This document shows positions 1 through 8,384 of a DNA stretch of 24,461 nucleotides, piece after piece. Numbering within the stretch: the first letter of the stretch is position 1; every line of letters begins with the position of its first letter. The notes below the pieces were generated by a model. It had not been told where the DNA came from. It worked only from the letters and a program-made list of their open reading frames with translations, and searched no databases. A program made the position numbers and the translations under genes. Source of the DNA: a bacterium (GTDB taxonomy: Bacteria > Bacteroidota > Bacteroidia > Bacteroidales > Bacteroidaceae); the NCBI GenBank assembly GCA_004559785.1, contig SFXD01000026.1, positions 1 to 24,461 on the forward strand, in the 5' to 3' direction.

Positions 1-1
1 C

Positions 2-1129
2 ACAGTGATGCTGTATGCGGTCATCATGCGCTTCGACTCCCTGCGCGAAATCACCTCAGCCACAATGATGGAGTGGCGCAAGCTGGCTCATCTGGGCATT
101 AAGGACCTTCCCAGACGCAGCACACTCTCTGATGCGAACGTCAGACGCTCGCACGAGATCTTCGGAAAGATATACCAGCAGCTTTACCTGACATACAAGG
201 ACAAACTTTCAGCGGACAGCCCCTCTGGCAAGGCGCCAAAGTGGATGAAGAAGCTCCGTATCATTGATTCTACGACTATCAGCCTCTTCTCCAACCTCAT
301 ATTCAAGGGCGTGGGACGCAATCCAAAGACGGGAAAGAAGAAAGGCGGCATGAAGGTGCACGCATGCATCCAAGGCAACGAAGGCGTACCTTGCGATGTG
401 GAGTTCACTTCTGCAGCCACACACGACCACTTCATGCTTTGCCCCGGGAAACTGAACAGAGGTGACTACTTGGCCATCGACAGAGCTTACATTGACTATG
501 CCAAATTCGAAGAACTGACGCAGCGTGGCATCATTTATGTGACCAAGATGAAGCAAAACCTGACGTATGAGGTCACAAGGAGTACCTGGTATATGAATGA
601 AAAGGGACTGATGCAGTGGAAAGAGGAATTTGTCATCTTCCGCAAAGACATCAAGAGCAAGAATGAGGAAACAGGCGAGATGGAGAAGAAAACGATAGAG
701 CATCATGCCCGTATCGTAACCTACATCGATGAAAAGAAGAAAGGCAGTGGCAAGGTCATACGATTGCTTACAAACGATCTTGAGACAGAATACGAGGAAA
801 TCGTGGCCATTTATAAGGCAAGATGGGCCATCGAGTCGCTTTTTAAACAGATAAAGCAGAATTTTCCACTCAGATACTTCTACGGAGAGAGTGCCAACGC
901 CATCAAGATACAGGTTTGGGTGACGCTCATCGCCAATCTACTCATTACGCTGTTGCAAAAATGTGTCAGTCGCTCATGGAGCTTCTCAGGGCTTGCCACC
1001 ATCGTCAGGATTATGCTTATGTACTACATTGACGTGCAGGGATTCCTTGAGCATCCCGAAAAAGACTGGGAGGAGTCATTGTCTGCCATGATGGAAAGTC
1101 CGCCAGAGGCAGTTGAAACAGAAAAATAG
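2..1129 (+). CDS. IS4-family DDE transposase, 5' truncated by window edge
   Basis: This transposase would cut and paste its own insertion sequence. The frame has no stop back to base 2; the apparent GTG-ATG at 5-10 is internal to what I expect to be a longer protein (family members are usually near 400 residues, and the N-terminal part appears to be missing). Numbering from the GTG at 5, the three catalytic acids are visible: D88 in RIIDSTT, D159 in YLAIDRAY and E277 in the IS4 signature Y270-x2-R273-x3-E277-x6-K284. These are spaced as in the RNase H-fold core. A basic KTGKKKGG loop lies between the first two acids, and the region between D159 and E277 is the usual beta-rich insertion. The right end of the frame is intact, so the enzyme could be active if the 5' part is intact. 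Confidence 0.9.
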   Translation, partial: TVMLYAVIMRFDSLREITSATMMEWRKLAHLGIKDLPRRSTLSDANVRRSHEIFGKIYQQLYLTYKDKLSADSPSGKAPKWMKKLRIIDSTTISLFSNLIFKGVGRNPKTGKKKGGMKVHACIQGNEGVPCDVEFTSAATHDHFMLCPGKLNRGDYLAIDRAYIDYAKFEELTQRGIIYVTKMKQNLTYEVTRSTWYMNEKGLMQWKEEFVIFRKDIKSKNEETGEMEKKTIEHHARIVTYIDEKKKGSGKVIRLLTNDLETEYEEIVAIYKARWAIESLFKQIKQNFPLRYFYGESANAIKIQVWVTLIANLLITLLQKCVSRSWSFSGLATIVRIMLMYYIDVQGFLEHPEKDWEESLSAMMESPPEAVETEK

Positions 1130-1154
1130 CCCTCACACATACGCGCATGAGGGC
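1129..1154 (+). terminator. hairpin just after the transposase stop
   Basis: GCCCTCA (1129-1135) pairs with TGAGGGC (1148-1154) around a 12-base loop, directly after the TAG. A T/G-rich stretch with five Ts follows at about 1166-1175. This is a plausible weak terminator for the transposase transcript. It is inferred from symmetry only. Confidence 0.4.
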
Positions 1155-1278
1155 TTGGAATAGGTGTTTTTGTTTGAATTCATTGAACGACAATGGGTTC
1201 AAACTGACTTTTCATGTTTAGCGGACAACAATAATTTTTTATGGGTATTTTCGGGATAGCCCGAGCGTACCATACACA

Positions 1279-1306
1279 GCAAGGCCGGAGAAATCTCCGA
1301 CCTTGC
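1279..1306 (-). terminator. hairpin downstream of tRNA-fMet
   Basis: GCAAGG (1279-1284) pairs with CCTTGC (1301-1306) and GGAG (1287-1290) pairs with CTCC (1295-1298), with a 2x2 internal loop and an AAAT loop. It lies 8 bases past the encoded CCA of the minus-strand tRNA. There is no following T-run on that strand, so it may be a factor-assisted terminator or a 3'-processing structure. Confidence 0.5.
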
Positions 1307-1313
1307 TGCGTAT

Positions 1314-1389
1314 TGGTTGCGGGGGTCCGACTCGAACGGGCGACCTCCAGGTTATGAGCCTGGCGAGCTACCAACTGCTCCACCCCGCG
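1314..1389 (-). tRNA. initiator tRNA-Met (fMet), anticodon CAT, CCA encoded
   Basis: A full cloverleaf reads on the minus strand, 76 nt including an encoded CCA at 1316-1314. The acceptor stem is CGCGGGG/CCCCGCA with the C1-A72 mismatch that marks bacterial initiators for formylation. The D-stem GAGC/GCTC has purine 11 and pyrimidine 24, another initiator hallmark. The anticodon CAT is at 1356-1354 in the loop CTCATAA. The anticodon stem is CCAGG/CCTGG, so pair 29-41 is A-U where the canonical initiator has G-C; pairs 30-40 and 31-39 are G-C. The T-stem GCCCG/CGGAC carries a C50-A64 mismatch; E. coli has a U-G wobble there. A canonical promoter lies just upstream. Confidence 0.95.
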
Positions 1390-1410
1390 ATGTTTTCCTG
1401 TTTGCGATTG

Positions 1411-1441
1411 CAAAGTTACGACAATTTCTCTACATGGCAAA
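1411..1441 (-). promoter_or_regulatory. canonical Bacteroidetes promoter for tRNA-fMet
   Basis: On the minus strand TTTG (1441-1438) is followed after exactly 19 bases by TAACTTTG (1418-1411). This matches the published Bacteroides sigma-ABfr consensus of TTTG, 19-21 bases, TAnnTTTG. The start of transcription would fall near 1405, leaving about 15 bases before the mature tRNA 5' end at 1389. Confidence 0.85.
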
Positions 1442-1529
1442 ACTTTTTCTTGGAAAATATGCTATACAACATAAAATAATATGCAAAATGGCACAAAAAC
1501 GGCATTTTGTGCATTTTTAACACCCCGTT

Positions 1530-1563
1530 TTTGCACACATTCCAGCATTTTGCGCTACCTTTG
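1530..1563 (+). promoter_or_regulatory. Bacteroidetes-type promoter of the TetR gene
   Basis: TTTG (1530-1533) and TACCTTTG (1556-1563) are separated by 22 bases, one longer than the usual 19-21. The -7 box ends only 8 bases before the TetR ATG at 1572, so transcription probably begins at about 1568-1571 and the mRNA has almost no leader. Confidence 0.65.
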
Positions 1564-1571
1564 CATCAGAT

Positions 1572-2165
1572 ATGACGACACCAAAGACAAAAACCAAGTT
1601 AGTCGACGTAGCCAGGATGCTTTTCGCAAAGAACGGACTGGAAAATACTACGATGAACGACATTGCTCTGGCTTCAGGCAAGGGCAGGAGGACACTCTAC
1701 ACCTACTTCAAGAGCAAGGAGGAAATATACTGGGCGGTGATAGAGTGCGAACTGGAAAGGCTGATAGAGCGAATGAACGACGTAGCCAGCCAAGACACAG
1801 AGCCAGAGGACAAGTTGGTGGAACTGGTGTACACTCACCTAAAGATGATAAAAGAGGCCGTGCAGCGCAATGGAAACCTGAGGGCTGAGTTTTTCCGGAA
1901 CGTGATAATGGTGGAGAAGGTCCGCAAGAAGTTTGACAGCAACGAGCAGAAGCTTTTCACTAAGGTGCTGACGGAAGGCGTACGCAGCGGGCGTTTCGAG
2001 ATAGACAGCATACCTCTGTACGCCGACCTGATACACTATTGCATAAAGGGACTCGAGATACCTTATATATATGGTAGGCTTGCACAGGGGCTGCCAAGCG
2101 GCATGAGCCGAGGCATCGTACAGAAGATAATACACAAAGCCCTGTCTCGAAAGAGAATGATTTAG
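1572..2165 (+). CDS. TetR/AcrR-family transcriptional regulator
   Basis: A 197-residue protein of usual TetR length. Residues 8-52 form the DNA-binding domain. The family pattern is clear: an ARMLFAKNGLENTTM first helix region, DIALASGKGRRTLYTYF for the helix-turn-helix, then KSKEEIY. The remaining ~145 residues are a helical ligand/dimer domain with no recognisable ligand signature. ATG 1572 is the first start in the frame and lies right behind the -7 box, so a longer form is excluded. The gene precedes a FabG-type reductase in the same direction with a 125-base gap, which suggests it could regulate lipid synthesis genes; that is inference from position only. No clear operator palindrome was found in the gap. 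Confidence 0.92.
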   Translation: MTTPKTKTKLVDVARMLFAKNGLENTTMNDIALASGKGRRTLYTYFKSKEEIYWAVIECELERLIERMNDVASQDTEPEDKLVELVYTHLKMIKEAVQRNGNLRAEFFRNVIMVEKVRKKFDSNEQKLFTKVLTEGVRSGRFEIDSIPLYADLIHYCIKGLEIPYIYGRLAQGLPSGMSRGIVQKIIHKALSRKRMI

Positions 2166-2290
2166 GACGGCAAGGCGGGATGCGCCACCCCACCACATGG
2201 AACGGAGAAGAACCTAATGGTATCGCCTCAATGGACAAACAGGCAAATAGACACAACATAATTTACAAACAACAAAAAAAGAACAACAAA

Positions 2291-3049
2291 ATGGGTTTAT
2301 TGACAGGAAAGACTGCCCTCATAACAGGTGCAGCACGCGGCATAGGAAAGGCCTTGGCCTTGAAATTTGCATCCGAGGGTGCCAACATCGCATTCACGGA
2401 CTTGGTACTGAACGACGACATGGCAGCAGGCCTTGAGGCCACCCGCAAGGAAATAGAGGCGGTAGGCGTGACATGCAGGGCATACGCAGGAAACGCAGCC
2501 AGCTTCGAAGAGACCGAGAACACGGTGAAGCAGGTGAAGGAGGACTTCGGCAGCATAGACATCCTGGTGAACAATGCAGGCATCACCAAGGACGGACTGA
2601 TGCTACGCATGACGGAGAAGCAATGGGACGACGTAATCAACGTGAACCTGAAGTCGGCTTTCAACTTCATCCATGCCTGCGTGCCCATCATGATGCGCCA
2701 GCGTGGCGGCAGCATCATCAACATGGCAAGCGTGGTAGGAGTACACGGCAATGCAGGACAGGCCAACTATGCAGCCAGCAAGGCTGGCATGATAGCCTTG
2801 GCAAAGAGCGTGGCTCAGGAGATGGGTCCAAAGGGCATTCGCGCCAATGCCATAGCACCGGGCTTCATAGAGACAGCCATGACGGCAGCCCTCTCCGACG
2901 AGATACGCGAGGAATGGAAGAAGAAGATTCCCCTGCGCAGGGGCGGACAGGTGGAAGACATTGCCAACGTCGCCACATTCCTCGCCAGCGACATGAGTTC
3001 GTACGTATCCGGACAGGTGATACAGGTGGACGGCGGCATGAACATGTAA
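2291..3049 (+). CDS. fabG: 3-oxoacyl-[acyl-carrier-protein] reductase (FabG-type SDR)
   Basis: A 252-residue classical short-chain dehydrogenase that should reduce 3-oxoacyl-ACP to 3-hydroxyacyl-ACP with NADPH in type II fatty acid synthesis. The cofactor motif TGAARGIG is at residues 12-19 and NNAG at 94-97. The catalytic tetrad is N119 (INVNL), S147 (INMAS), Y160 and K164 (YAASK). PGFIETAMT at 190-198 and the C-terminal VDGGM at 246-250 are as in FabG. The ATG at 2291 is preferred over the longer frame from 2180, because the extra 37 residues are not SDR-like and the MGLLTGKTALITG beginning fits the family. SDRs are easily confused; a different oxo-substrate is possible, but the motif set favours FabG. 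Confidence 0.88.
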   Translation: MGLLTGKTALITGAARGIGKALALKFASEGANIAFTDLVLNDDMAAGLEATRKEIEAVGVTCRAYAGNAASFEETENTVKQVKEDFGSIDILVNNAGITKDGLMLRMTEKQWDDVINVNLKSAFNFIHACVPIMMRQRGGSIINMASVVGVHGNAGQANYAASKAGMIALAKSVAQEMGPKGIRANAIAPGFIETAMTAALSDEIREEWKKKIPLRRGGQVEDIANVATFLASDMSSYVSGQVIQVDGGMNM

Positions 3050-3176
3050 TGCGCCATCACACGAGCATTGCCGAACGGAAGATGGAAAAAGGAGAAGAAG
3101 ACATGGACTTGCCGACACCATCCTCGGACCGGCTATCAAGGTGCATGGGCAGACGGCACGCTACGACGCACGTGAC

Positions 3177-3857
3177 ATGAGAGTACTGTACGAAGACAAC
3201 CACCTGATAATAGTCTCGAAGGATGCAGGCGAGATAGTACAAGGTGACAAGACCGGCGATACCCCACTATCGGAGATCGTCGGCCTTTACCTAAAGGAAA
3301 AATACAACAAGCCTGGCAATGCCTTCGTAGGCGTGGTACACCGGCTGGACAGGCCCGTCAGCGGTGTCGTACTGTTCGCCAAGACAAGCAAGGCTCTGCC
3401 AAGGCTGAACGCCATGCTCGCAGGACACGGGAAGGTGAGGAAGACATACTGGGCAATAGTGTGCCGACGACCTACCCAGGACAGCGGAACCCTGACGCAC
3501 TGGCTGACTCGCAATGCGAAGAACAATACAGCCAGGGCATATGACAGGGAGGTGCCAATGTCGAAGAAGGCAGTCCTCGACTACAGGCTGCTGGCAGGGT
3601 CGGACAGGTACTGGCTGCTCGAGGTGGAACTGCACACAGGCAGGCACCACCAGATAAGGTGCCAACTCGCCAAGATAGGATGCCCTATAAAGGGAGACCT
3701 GAAATACGGGGCACCACGCAGCAACCCCGACGGCAGCATATCGCTGCATGCGAGGAGGATAGAACTGGAACACCCAGTAAGCCACACCAGAATCGACGTA
3801 TGCGCACCAGTTCCCGACGACAGGCTATGGAAGGAAATCACCATGGGAGTGACCTAA
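3177..3857 (+). CDS. RluA-family RNA pseudouridine synthase, no S4 domain
   Basis: A 226-residue enzyme expected to isomerise a specific uridine in rRNA or tRNA to pseudouridine. The catalytic motif is HRLDRPVSG at residues 55-63, with D58 as nucleophile. ARRIELEHP near 200 and the LHTGRHHQIR segment near 160 are further family motifs. There is no N-terminal S4 RNA-binding domain, so it belongs to the short RluA/TruC-like group whose target cannot be told from sequence. ATG 3177 is chosen because the protein then opens MRVLYEDNH, the usual beginning of these enzymes; the in-frame ATG at 3141 adds 12 unrelated residues. It follows fabG by 127 bases with no coding sequence between. Confidence 0.9.
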   Translation: MRVLYEDNHLIIVSKDAGEIVQGDKTGDTPLSEIVGLYLKEKYNKPGNAFVGVVHRLDRPVSGVVLFAKTSKALPRLNAMLAGHGKVRKTYWAIVCRRPTQDSGTLTHWLTRNAKNNTARAYDREVPMSKKAVLDYRLLAGSDRYWLLEVELHTGRHHQIRCQLAKIGCPIKGDLKYGAPRSNPDGSISLHARRIELEHPVSHTRIDVCAPVPDDRLWKEITMGVT

Positions 3858-3935
3858 CTCACACTCCTTGGAACAAGGACGAGAAGGAAGAACCGCCTGG
3901 CGAATGCACAAGCCAGAGAGGAGTCGATATGTTAC

Positions 3936-3949
3936 ATTATATATATAAT
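3936..3949. promoter_or_regulatory. AT-only palindrome upstream of tamB, possible promoter element
   Basis: ATTATATATATAAT is a perfect 14-base palindrome, flanked on both sides by GTTAC, in a gap that is otherwise GC-rich. It ends 13 bases before the tamB ATG. No TAnnTTTG box was found in the gap, so this may be part of a non-canonical promoter or a site that melts easily. Weak evidence. Confidence 0.3.
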
Positions 3950-3962
3950 AGTTACAGGAACC

Positions 3963-6900
3963 ATGACGACAAGGAAAGTCTTGAGACGGACAGCGTGGGT
4001 ACTGCTGACGGCATTGCTGACTCCGCTGCTGATGGCCATGATGCTGTACATACCACCCATACAGAGATGGGCAGTGCAGAAGGCTGCTTCATACGCAAGC
4101 GAGGCTACGGGCATGGACATCCGCATGGACGCCCTGCACATAGCATTCCCACTGGACCTGGAAGCCAGGGGACTCTCCGTAAGGCAGGACAGCCTGTGCG
4201 ACGTAAGCATGGAATCTGCCATCGTAGACCTCGACCTCAGACACATATTCAATAGGAGCATTACCGTAGAGGGCATAGACCTGAGAGGAGGCAATGCCGA
4301 GATTACCATAGAGACAAGTACCGAGAAAGACACCACCACCACGACACTACCAAGGCTGACCCTGGACATACGCAGGGTGACGCTGGACGACGTACACCTG
4401 TTGCTGTACATGCCCCAGGACAGCATGAGGGTGGAGACATACATCCTGCATGCCATGGCAGGGGACGGGGACATCAGGCTGGACGAAGGCACGTACGGCG
4501 TGGGCAGGTTCTCGCTGGATGCGGATTCCCTTGCTTACGACGGACTTACCGTCAAGGACATCGCAATCGAGGCGGAAGACATCCTGTATAGGGACGTGGA
4601 CACACGCATAGCCGCCAACATCCGCCAACTCCGGATGAAGGAAGGGCACGGCATTGACCTGGGAAACATGGCGTGCGAACTGCTGACAGACACTACGGGG
4701 CTATGGGTGAAGGACCTCGAACTGAATACCGCCTGGAGCATGATAACGGGACATGCCGGAATACCGTGGAAAGCACTGCAGGCTGGCAGGCCCGAGACAT
4801 TGGACCTGAAGCTGCACGCAAGGATAGGGCACGGGGACATACAAGCCCTGCTGGAGGCCCTGGCTCCGGACATGGGCATCATCTCCCTTCCCGAACAACC
4901 CCTGACGATAGACGTTGAGACCTGCGGCAATGCAGACAGCCTGGCCCTGAGGCAGGTACAGGCAGCCATACCCACCGTGGCATGCGCAAGCGCAAGCGGA
5001 ACGCTGACCAACGTGACGGACTCGTTGCTGCGAGGGGCAGACCTGACATGGGAGGTACAGACGGCCGACCTGTCGTGCCTACGAAGATACCTGCCCCCCG
5101 GGGGCATAGCCCTGCCGCCCATGAGCCTCACGGCACAGACAAGGCTGGAGGAGATGAGGGACGTGACGGTGGACATGCTACTGCGCGAGAGGCAAGGCAA
5201 GGCGAGACTGCTGGCAAAGGCAGACCTAAGCAGGATGGCATACGAGGTAAGGATGAACGTGGACAACATGCAGGTACACGATTTCCTGCCACACGACTCC
5301 ATATATAGGATGACGGCACGGCTGCAAGCAAGCGGCGAGGGCACCGACATTCTCTCGAAACGCACGAGGCTGAAGGCGAGGCTCTGCTTGGACGAACTGC
5401 AATATGCCGGATGGAACACAGGCGACATTAGCCTGGAGGCAAGGCTCAACAAGGGCAACGGTGCCCTGGAACTCTATAGCGACAACGACCTACTCAAGAT
5501 GCAGGCTTGCCTGGATGCCACCTTGCAGGGCAGGAAGCTGAAGGCTTCGGAGTTCAGGCTGGACATGAGCCACATAGACCTCTACGCCCTACGACTGGCA
5601 AGGGACACCCTAAGCGCAAGCATGGTGATGCACGCCGAGGGCAGTTCGGACTTCAAGCAGACGCACAGGCTGGCCTTGAATGCCGAGGCCATGGAACTGG
5701 TGCTGAAGGATACCGTCTACCACCCCGTACACCTGGGCATAGATGCCGACCTCTCGCCCGACCACATACAGGCCACAGCCAATGCGGGAGACCTGAGGCT
5801 CGACTTCAAGTCAAGGCATGGACTTGACTCTCTCTTGGCAAGATGCGGGGATTTCCTGACAGAACTGAAAAGGCAGACCGACAGCCTAAGCCTGAGGCAG
5901 GACACCCTGCGCACGCTGCTGCCGGACACCAGGCTGTACGCAAGGTGTGGAGGCAACAACCCCGTGAGCAACCTGCTGCGCTCTGCCATAGGGTATACGT
6001 ACTCGGACCTGAACGTAGACCTGACCACCAACCCCACGGATGGCATCAAGGGAGATGCCTACCTCCTCGGACTGAACACGGGAGCCGCCCTGCTCGACAC
6101 CATATCCCTTGGCATACTGCAGAAGGATGACGTGGTAAGGATGAAAGGAAGGGTAAGAAACGGGCCCAAGAACAGGACCGCCGTATTCGAGTCGGAAGTA
6201 CTCGCCGAGATAACGCCCACGGGACTGGCAGCCACAGCTACGTTCACGGACGCCAAGGGTACAAAGGGCGTTGACATGGGACTGGAGGCTGACATACTGG
6301 GAGACGGAATGAGAGTCCACTTCACCCCACTGAATCCCGTGATAGCATACCGCAAGTTCACCATCAACGAAGACAACTTCATCGAACTCACCAAGGACGG
6401 GAGGCTCGAAGCATTGGTAGACCTGCTCGCCGACGACGGCACCGGCGTGCAGATGTTCTCCACCGAGAACCCCGACGCAAAGCAGGACTTCACGCTCAAC
6501 GTCAACCACCTGAACCTTGGCGAGCTCTCCAGCGTGATGCCGTACATGCCCGAGATACAGGGCTTCCTGCACGGGGACTTCCACCTGATGCAGGCAGACA
6601 GCCTGACTACCGTGTCTGCCATGATGGACGTGAAGGGGATGAAGTACGAAGGCACCCCAATGGGAGACATAGGGCTGAATGCAGTCTATTTCCCCAATGC
6701 CGACGGCAGCCACTACGTGGACGGCATAGTATCGCACAACGGCACCGAGACGGTCTACCTCTCAGGCAAATACCACGAGAGGGACAAGGCAGGCTACATG
6801 GATGCCACGGCCACGCTATCCAACACGCCATTCAGCCTTGCCAATGCCTTCATACCCGAGGGACTGGTGAGACTGGAAGGTGTCGCCAACGGAGAACTGG

Positions 6901-8384
6901 AGGTGGGCGGACCCGTGGCAAGCCCAATCGTGTCGGGGGACATCACCACCGACTCGCTGGCAATCATCGCCGACGACTACAACGTGAGGCTGAGCGTGCC
7001 ACGGGGCGTGATAGCCGTGGAGGACAGCCATGTCAGGCTGGACAACATAAAGGCGTACGCCGTGGGCAAGAACCCCCTCGGCATTGACGGGGAGATAGAC
7101 TTCAGCGTACCAAGCAGGATTGGGCTCGACATACGGCTCGCGGCTGAGAACTACCAACTGATAAACGCACCCAAGACAAGGGATGCCTTGGCATACGGCA
7201 AGGTGTACGTCGACCTCGGCACGAGAATCTGGGGAACGGTGGACAACCTGAAGATGAGGGGCAAGCTCAACGTGCTGGGCAACACCGACGTGAGCTACGT
7301 GCTGAAGGACTCGCCCATTACCGTGCAGGACAGGCTTGCCGACATAGTGACTTTCTGCGACTTCGCCGACACCGTCAAGACAGAGGCCGTGGAGAACGTC
7401 AACCAGAACATCGACATGCAGGTGAACGTTACCGTAGAGCAGGCCGCCATGGCGCATTGCATACTGAGCGAGAACGGACAGGACCGCATAGACCTGCAGG
7501 GAGGCGGCGACCTGACGTTCATGTACGACATGCTCAGCGGAATACAGTTGTTCGGACGATATACAATTCAGCAAGGCACCATGAGCTACTCGCTAATGGC
7601 AATACCCCTAAACGACTTCCAGATAGCCGGCGGAAGCTACGTGGAGTTCCACGGCAACATGATGAACCCACAGCTGAACATCAAGGCGACCGAGAGGGTG
7701 AAAGCCAGCGTCAACGAGGGAGGTGCCTCGCGCAACGTGGCGTTCGACGTGGGACTGGCACTGAGCCAGACACTGGAGGACATGGGACTGGAATTCACCC
7801 TCCAGGCCCCAGAGGACATGACCGTGCAGAACGAACTCTCCGCCATGTCGGCAGAGGACAGGGGAAGGTTGGCGGTGACCATGCTCGTGACGGGAATGTA
7901 CCTGCAGGGCGATTCCGGACTGAAGGGTGGCTTCAGCTATGCCAACACCCTGAACTCGTACCTGCAGACCACCATCAACAAGATAGCCGGACAGGCCCTG
8001 AACACCATAGACGTAAACGTGGGCATAGAGAACAAGACCGGAGCGGAAGGCAGCAGCCAGACGGACTACAGCTTCAGCTTCGCCAAGAGGTTCTGGGGCA
8101 ACCGCTTCAGCATCATCGTGGGCGGAAAGGTGAGCACGGGAAAGGATGCCGTGAACAACGGCCAGACCATCATCGACAACATATCGCTGGAATACAGGCT
8201 CGACAAGAACTCCACCAGGTACGTGCGGCTGTACTACGACCGCAACTACGAGTCGATACTGGAAGGCGAGCTGACGGAGATGGGAGCCGGCATAGTACTG
8301 CGCAGGAAGTCGGAGAAGATAGGAGACCTCTTCCTGTTCAGGGACAGGAAAAGGAAAGACAGGGAGGAGGTGAAGAGACAATGA
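3963..8384 (+). CDS. tamB: TamB-like translocation and assembly module protein (DUF490)
   Basis: A 1473-residue AsmA/TamB-superfamily protein, the inner-membrane-anchored partner of a TamA-type barrel. Known members span the periplasm as a long beta groove and are implicated in outer-membrane protein insertion and phospholipid transport. Residues ~9-31 form the single N-terminal membrane anchor after a basic MTTRKVLRR start. The middle is a long run of repeated short beta strands, with many alternating hydrophobic/charged stretches and no catalytic motif. The last ~450 residues hold the DUF490-type end, including the AGGSYVEFHGNMMNPQLNI segment and the closing FAKRFWGNRFSIIVGGKVS strands. It overlaps the next gene by 4 nt (ATGA), strong evidence for a working pair. 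AGG/AGA arginine codons and ATA isoleucine are favoured. Confidence 0.93.
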   Translation: MTTRKVLRRTAWVLLTALLTPLLMAMMLYIPPIQRWAVQKAASYASEATGMDIRMDALHIAFPLDLEARGLSVRQDSLCDVSMESAIVDLDLRHIFNRSITVEGIDLRGGNAEITIETSTEKDTTTTTLPRLTLDIRRVTLDDVHLLLYMPQDSMRVETYILHAMAGDGDIRLDEGTYGVGRFSLDADSLAYDGLTVKDIAIEAEDILYRDVDTRIAANIRQLRMKEGHGIDLGNMACELLTDTTGLWVKDLELNTAWSMITGHAGIPWKALQAGRPETLDLKLHARIGHGDIQALLEALAPDMGIISLPEQPLTIDVETCGNADSLALRQVQAAIPTVACASASGTLTNVTDSLLRGADLTWEVQTADLSCLRRYLPPGGIALPPMSLTAQTRLEEMRDVTVDMLLRERQGKARLLAKADLSRMAYEVRMNVDNMQVHDFLPHDSIYRMTARLQASGEGTDILSKRTRLKARLCLDELQYAGWNTGDISLEARLNKGNGALELYSDNDLLKMQACLDATLQGRKLKASEFRLDMSHIDLYALRLARDTLSASMVMHAEGSSDFKQTHRLALNAEAMELVLKDTVYHPVHLGIDADLSPDHIQATANAGDLRLDFKSRHGLDSLLARCGDFLTELKRQTDSLSLRQDTLRTLLPDTRLYARCGGNNPVSNLLRSAIGYTYSDLNVDLTTNPTDGIKGDAYLLGLNTGAALLDTISLGILQKDDVVRMKGRVRNGPKNRTAVFESEVLAEITPTGLAATATFTDAKGTKGVDMGLEADILGDGMRVHFTPLNPVIAYRKFTINEDNFIELTKDGRLEALVDLLADDGTGVQMFSTENPDAKQDFTLNVNHLNLGELSSVMPYMPEIQGFLHGDFHLMQADSLTTVSAMMDVKGMKYEGTPMGDIGLNAVYFPNADGSHYVDGIVSHNGTETVYLSGKYHERDKAGYMDATATLSNTPFSLANAFIPEGLVRLEGVANGELEVGGPVASPIVSGDITTDSLAIIADDYNVRLSVPRGVIAVEDSHVRLDNIKAYAVGKNPLGIDGEIDFSVPSRIGLDIRLAAENYQLINAPKTRDALAYGKVYVDLGTRIWGTVDNLKMRGKLNVLGNTDVSYVLKDSPITVQDRLADIVTFCDFADTVKTEAVENVNQNIDMQVNVTVEQAAMAHCILSENGQDRIDLQGGGDLTFMYDMLSGIQLFGRYTIQQGTMSYSLMAIPLNDFQIAGGSYVEFHGNMMNPQLNIKATERVKASVNEGGASRNVAFDVGLALSQTLEDMGLEFTLQAPEDMTVQNELSAMSAEDRGRLAVTMLVTGMYLQGDSGLKGGFSYANTLNSYLQTTINKIAGQALNTIDVNVGIENKTGAEGSSQTDYSFSFAKRFWGNRFSIIVGGKVSTGKDAVNNGQTIIDNISLEYRLDKNSTRYVRLYYDRNYESILEGELTEMGAGIVLRRKSEKIGDLFLFRDRKRKDREEVKRQ

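Larger units (their letters stand above)
1..1234 (+). mobile_element. 3' part of an IS4-family insertion sequence, left end outside the window
   Basis: The transposase frame is open to the left edge, so the left terminal repeat is missing. The right end is not proven. The best guess is the stretch 1216-1234 (core TTTAGCGGACAACAATAA), about 85 bases after the transposase stop, followed by a T-run and then by sequence belonging to the tRNA region. No target duplication can be seen without the left end. Confidence 0.55.

Noticed and set aside
1314..1389. Integration (att) site of a genomic island in the tRNA 3' end
   Set aside because: No direct repeat of the tRNA 3' end and no integrase occur in the window.
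7457..8380. Upstream extension of the tamL frame into tamB
   Set aside because: Shadow sequence; the lipoprotein signal peptide begins at 8381 with an ATGA overlap.
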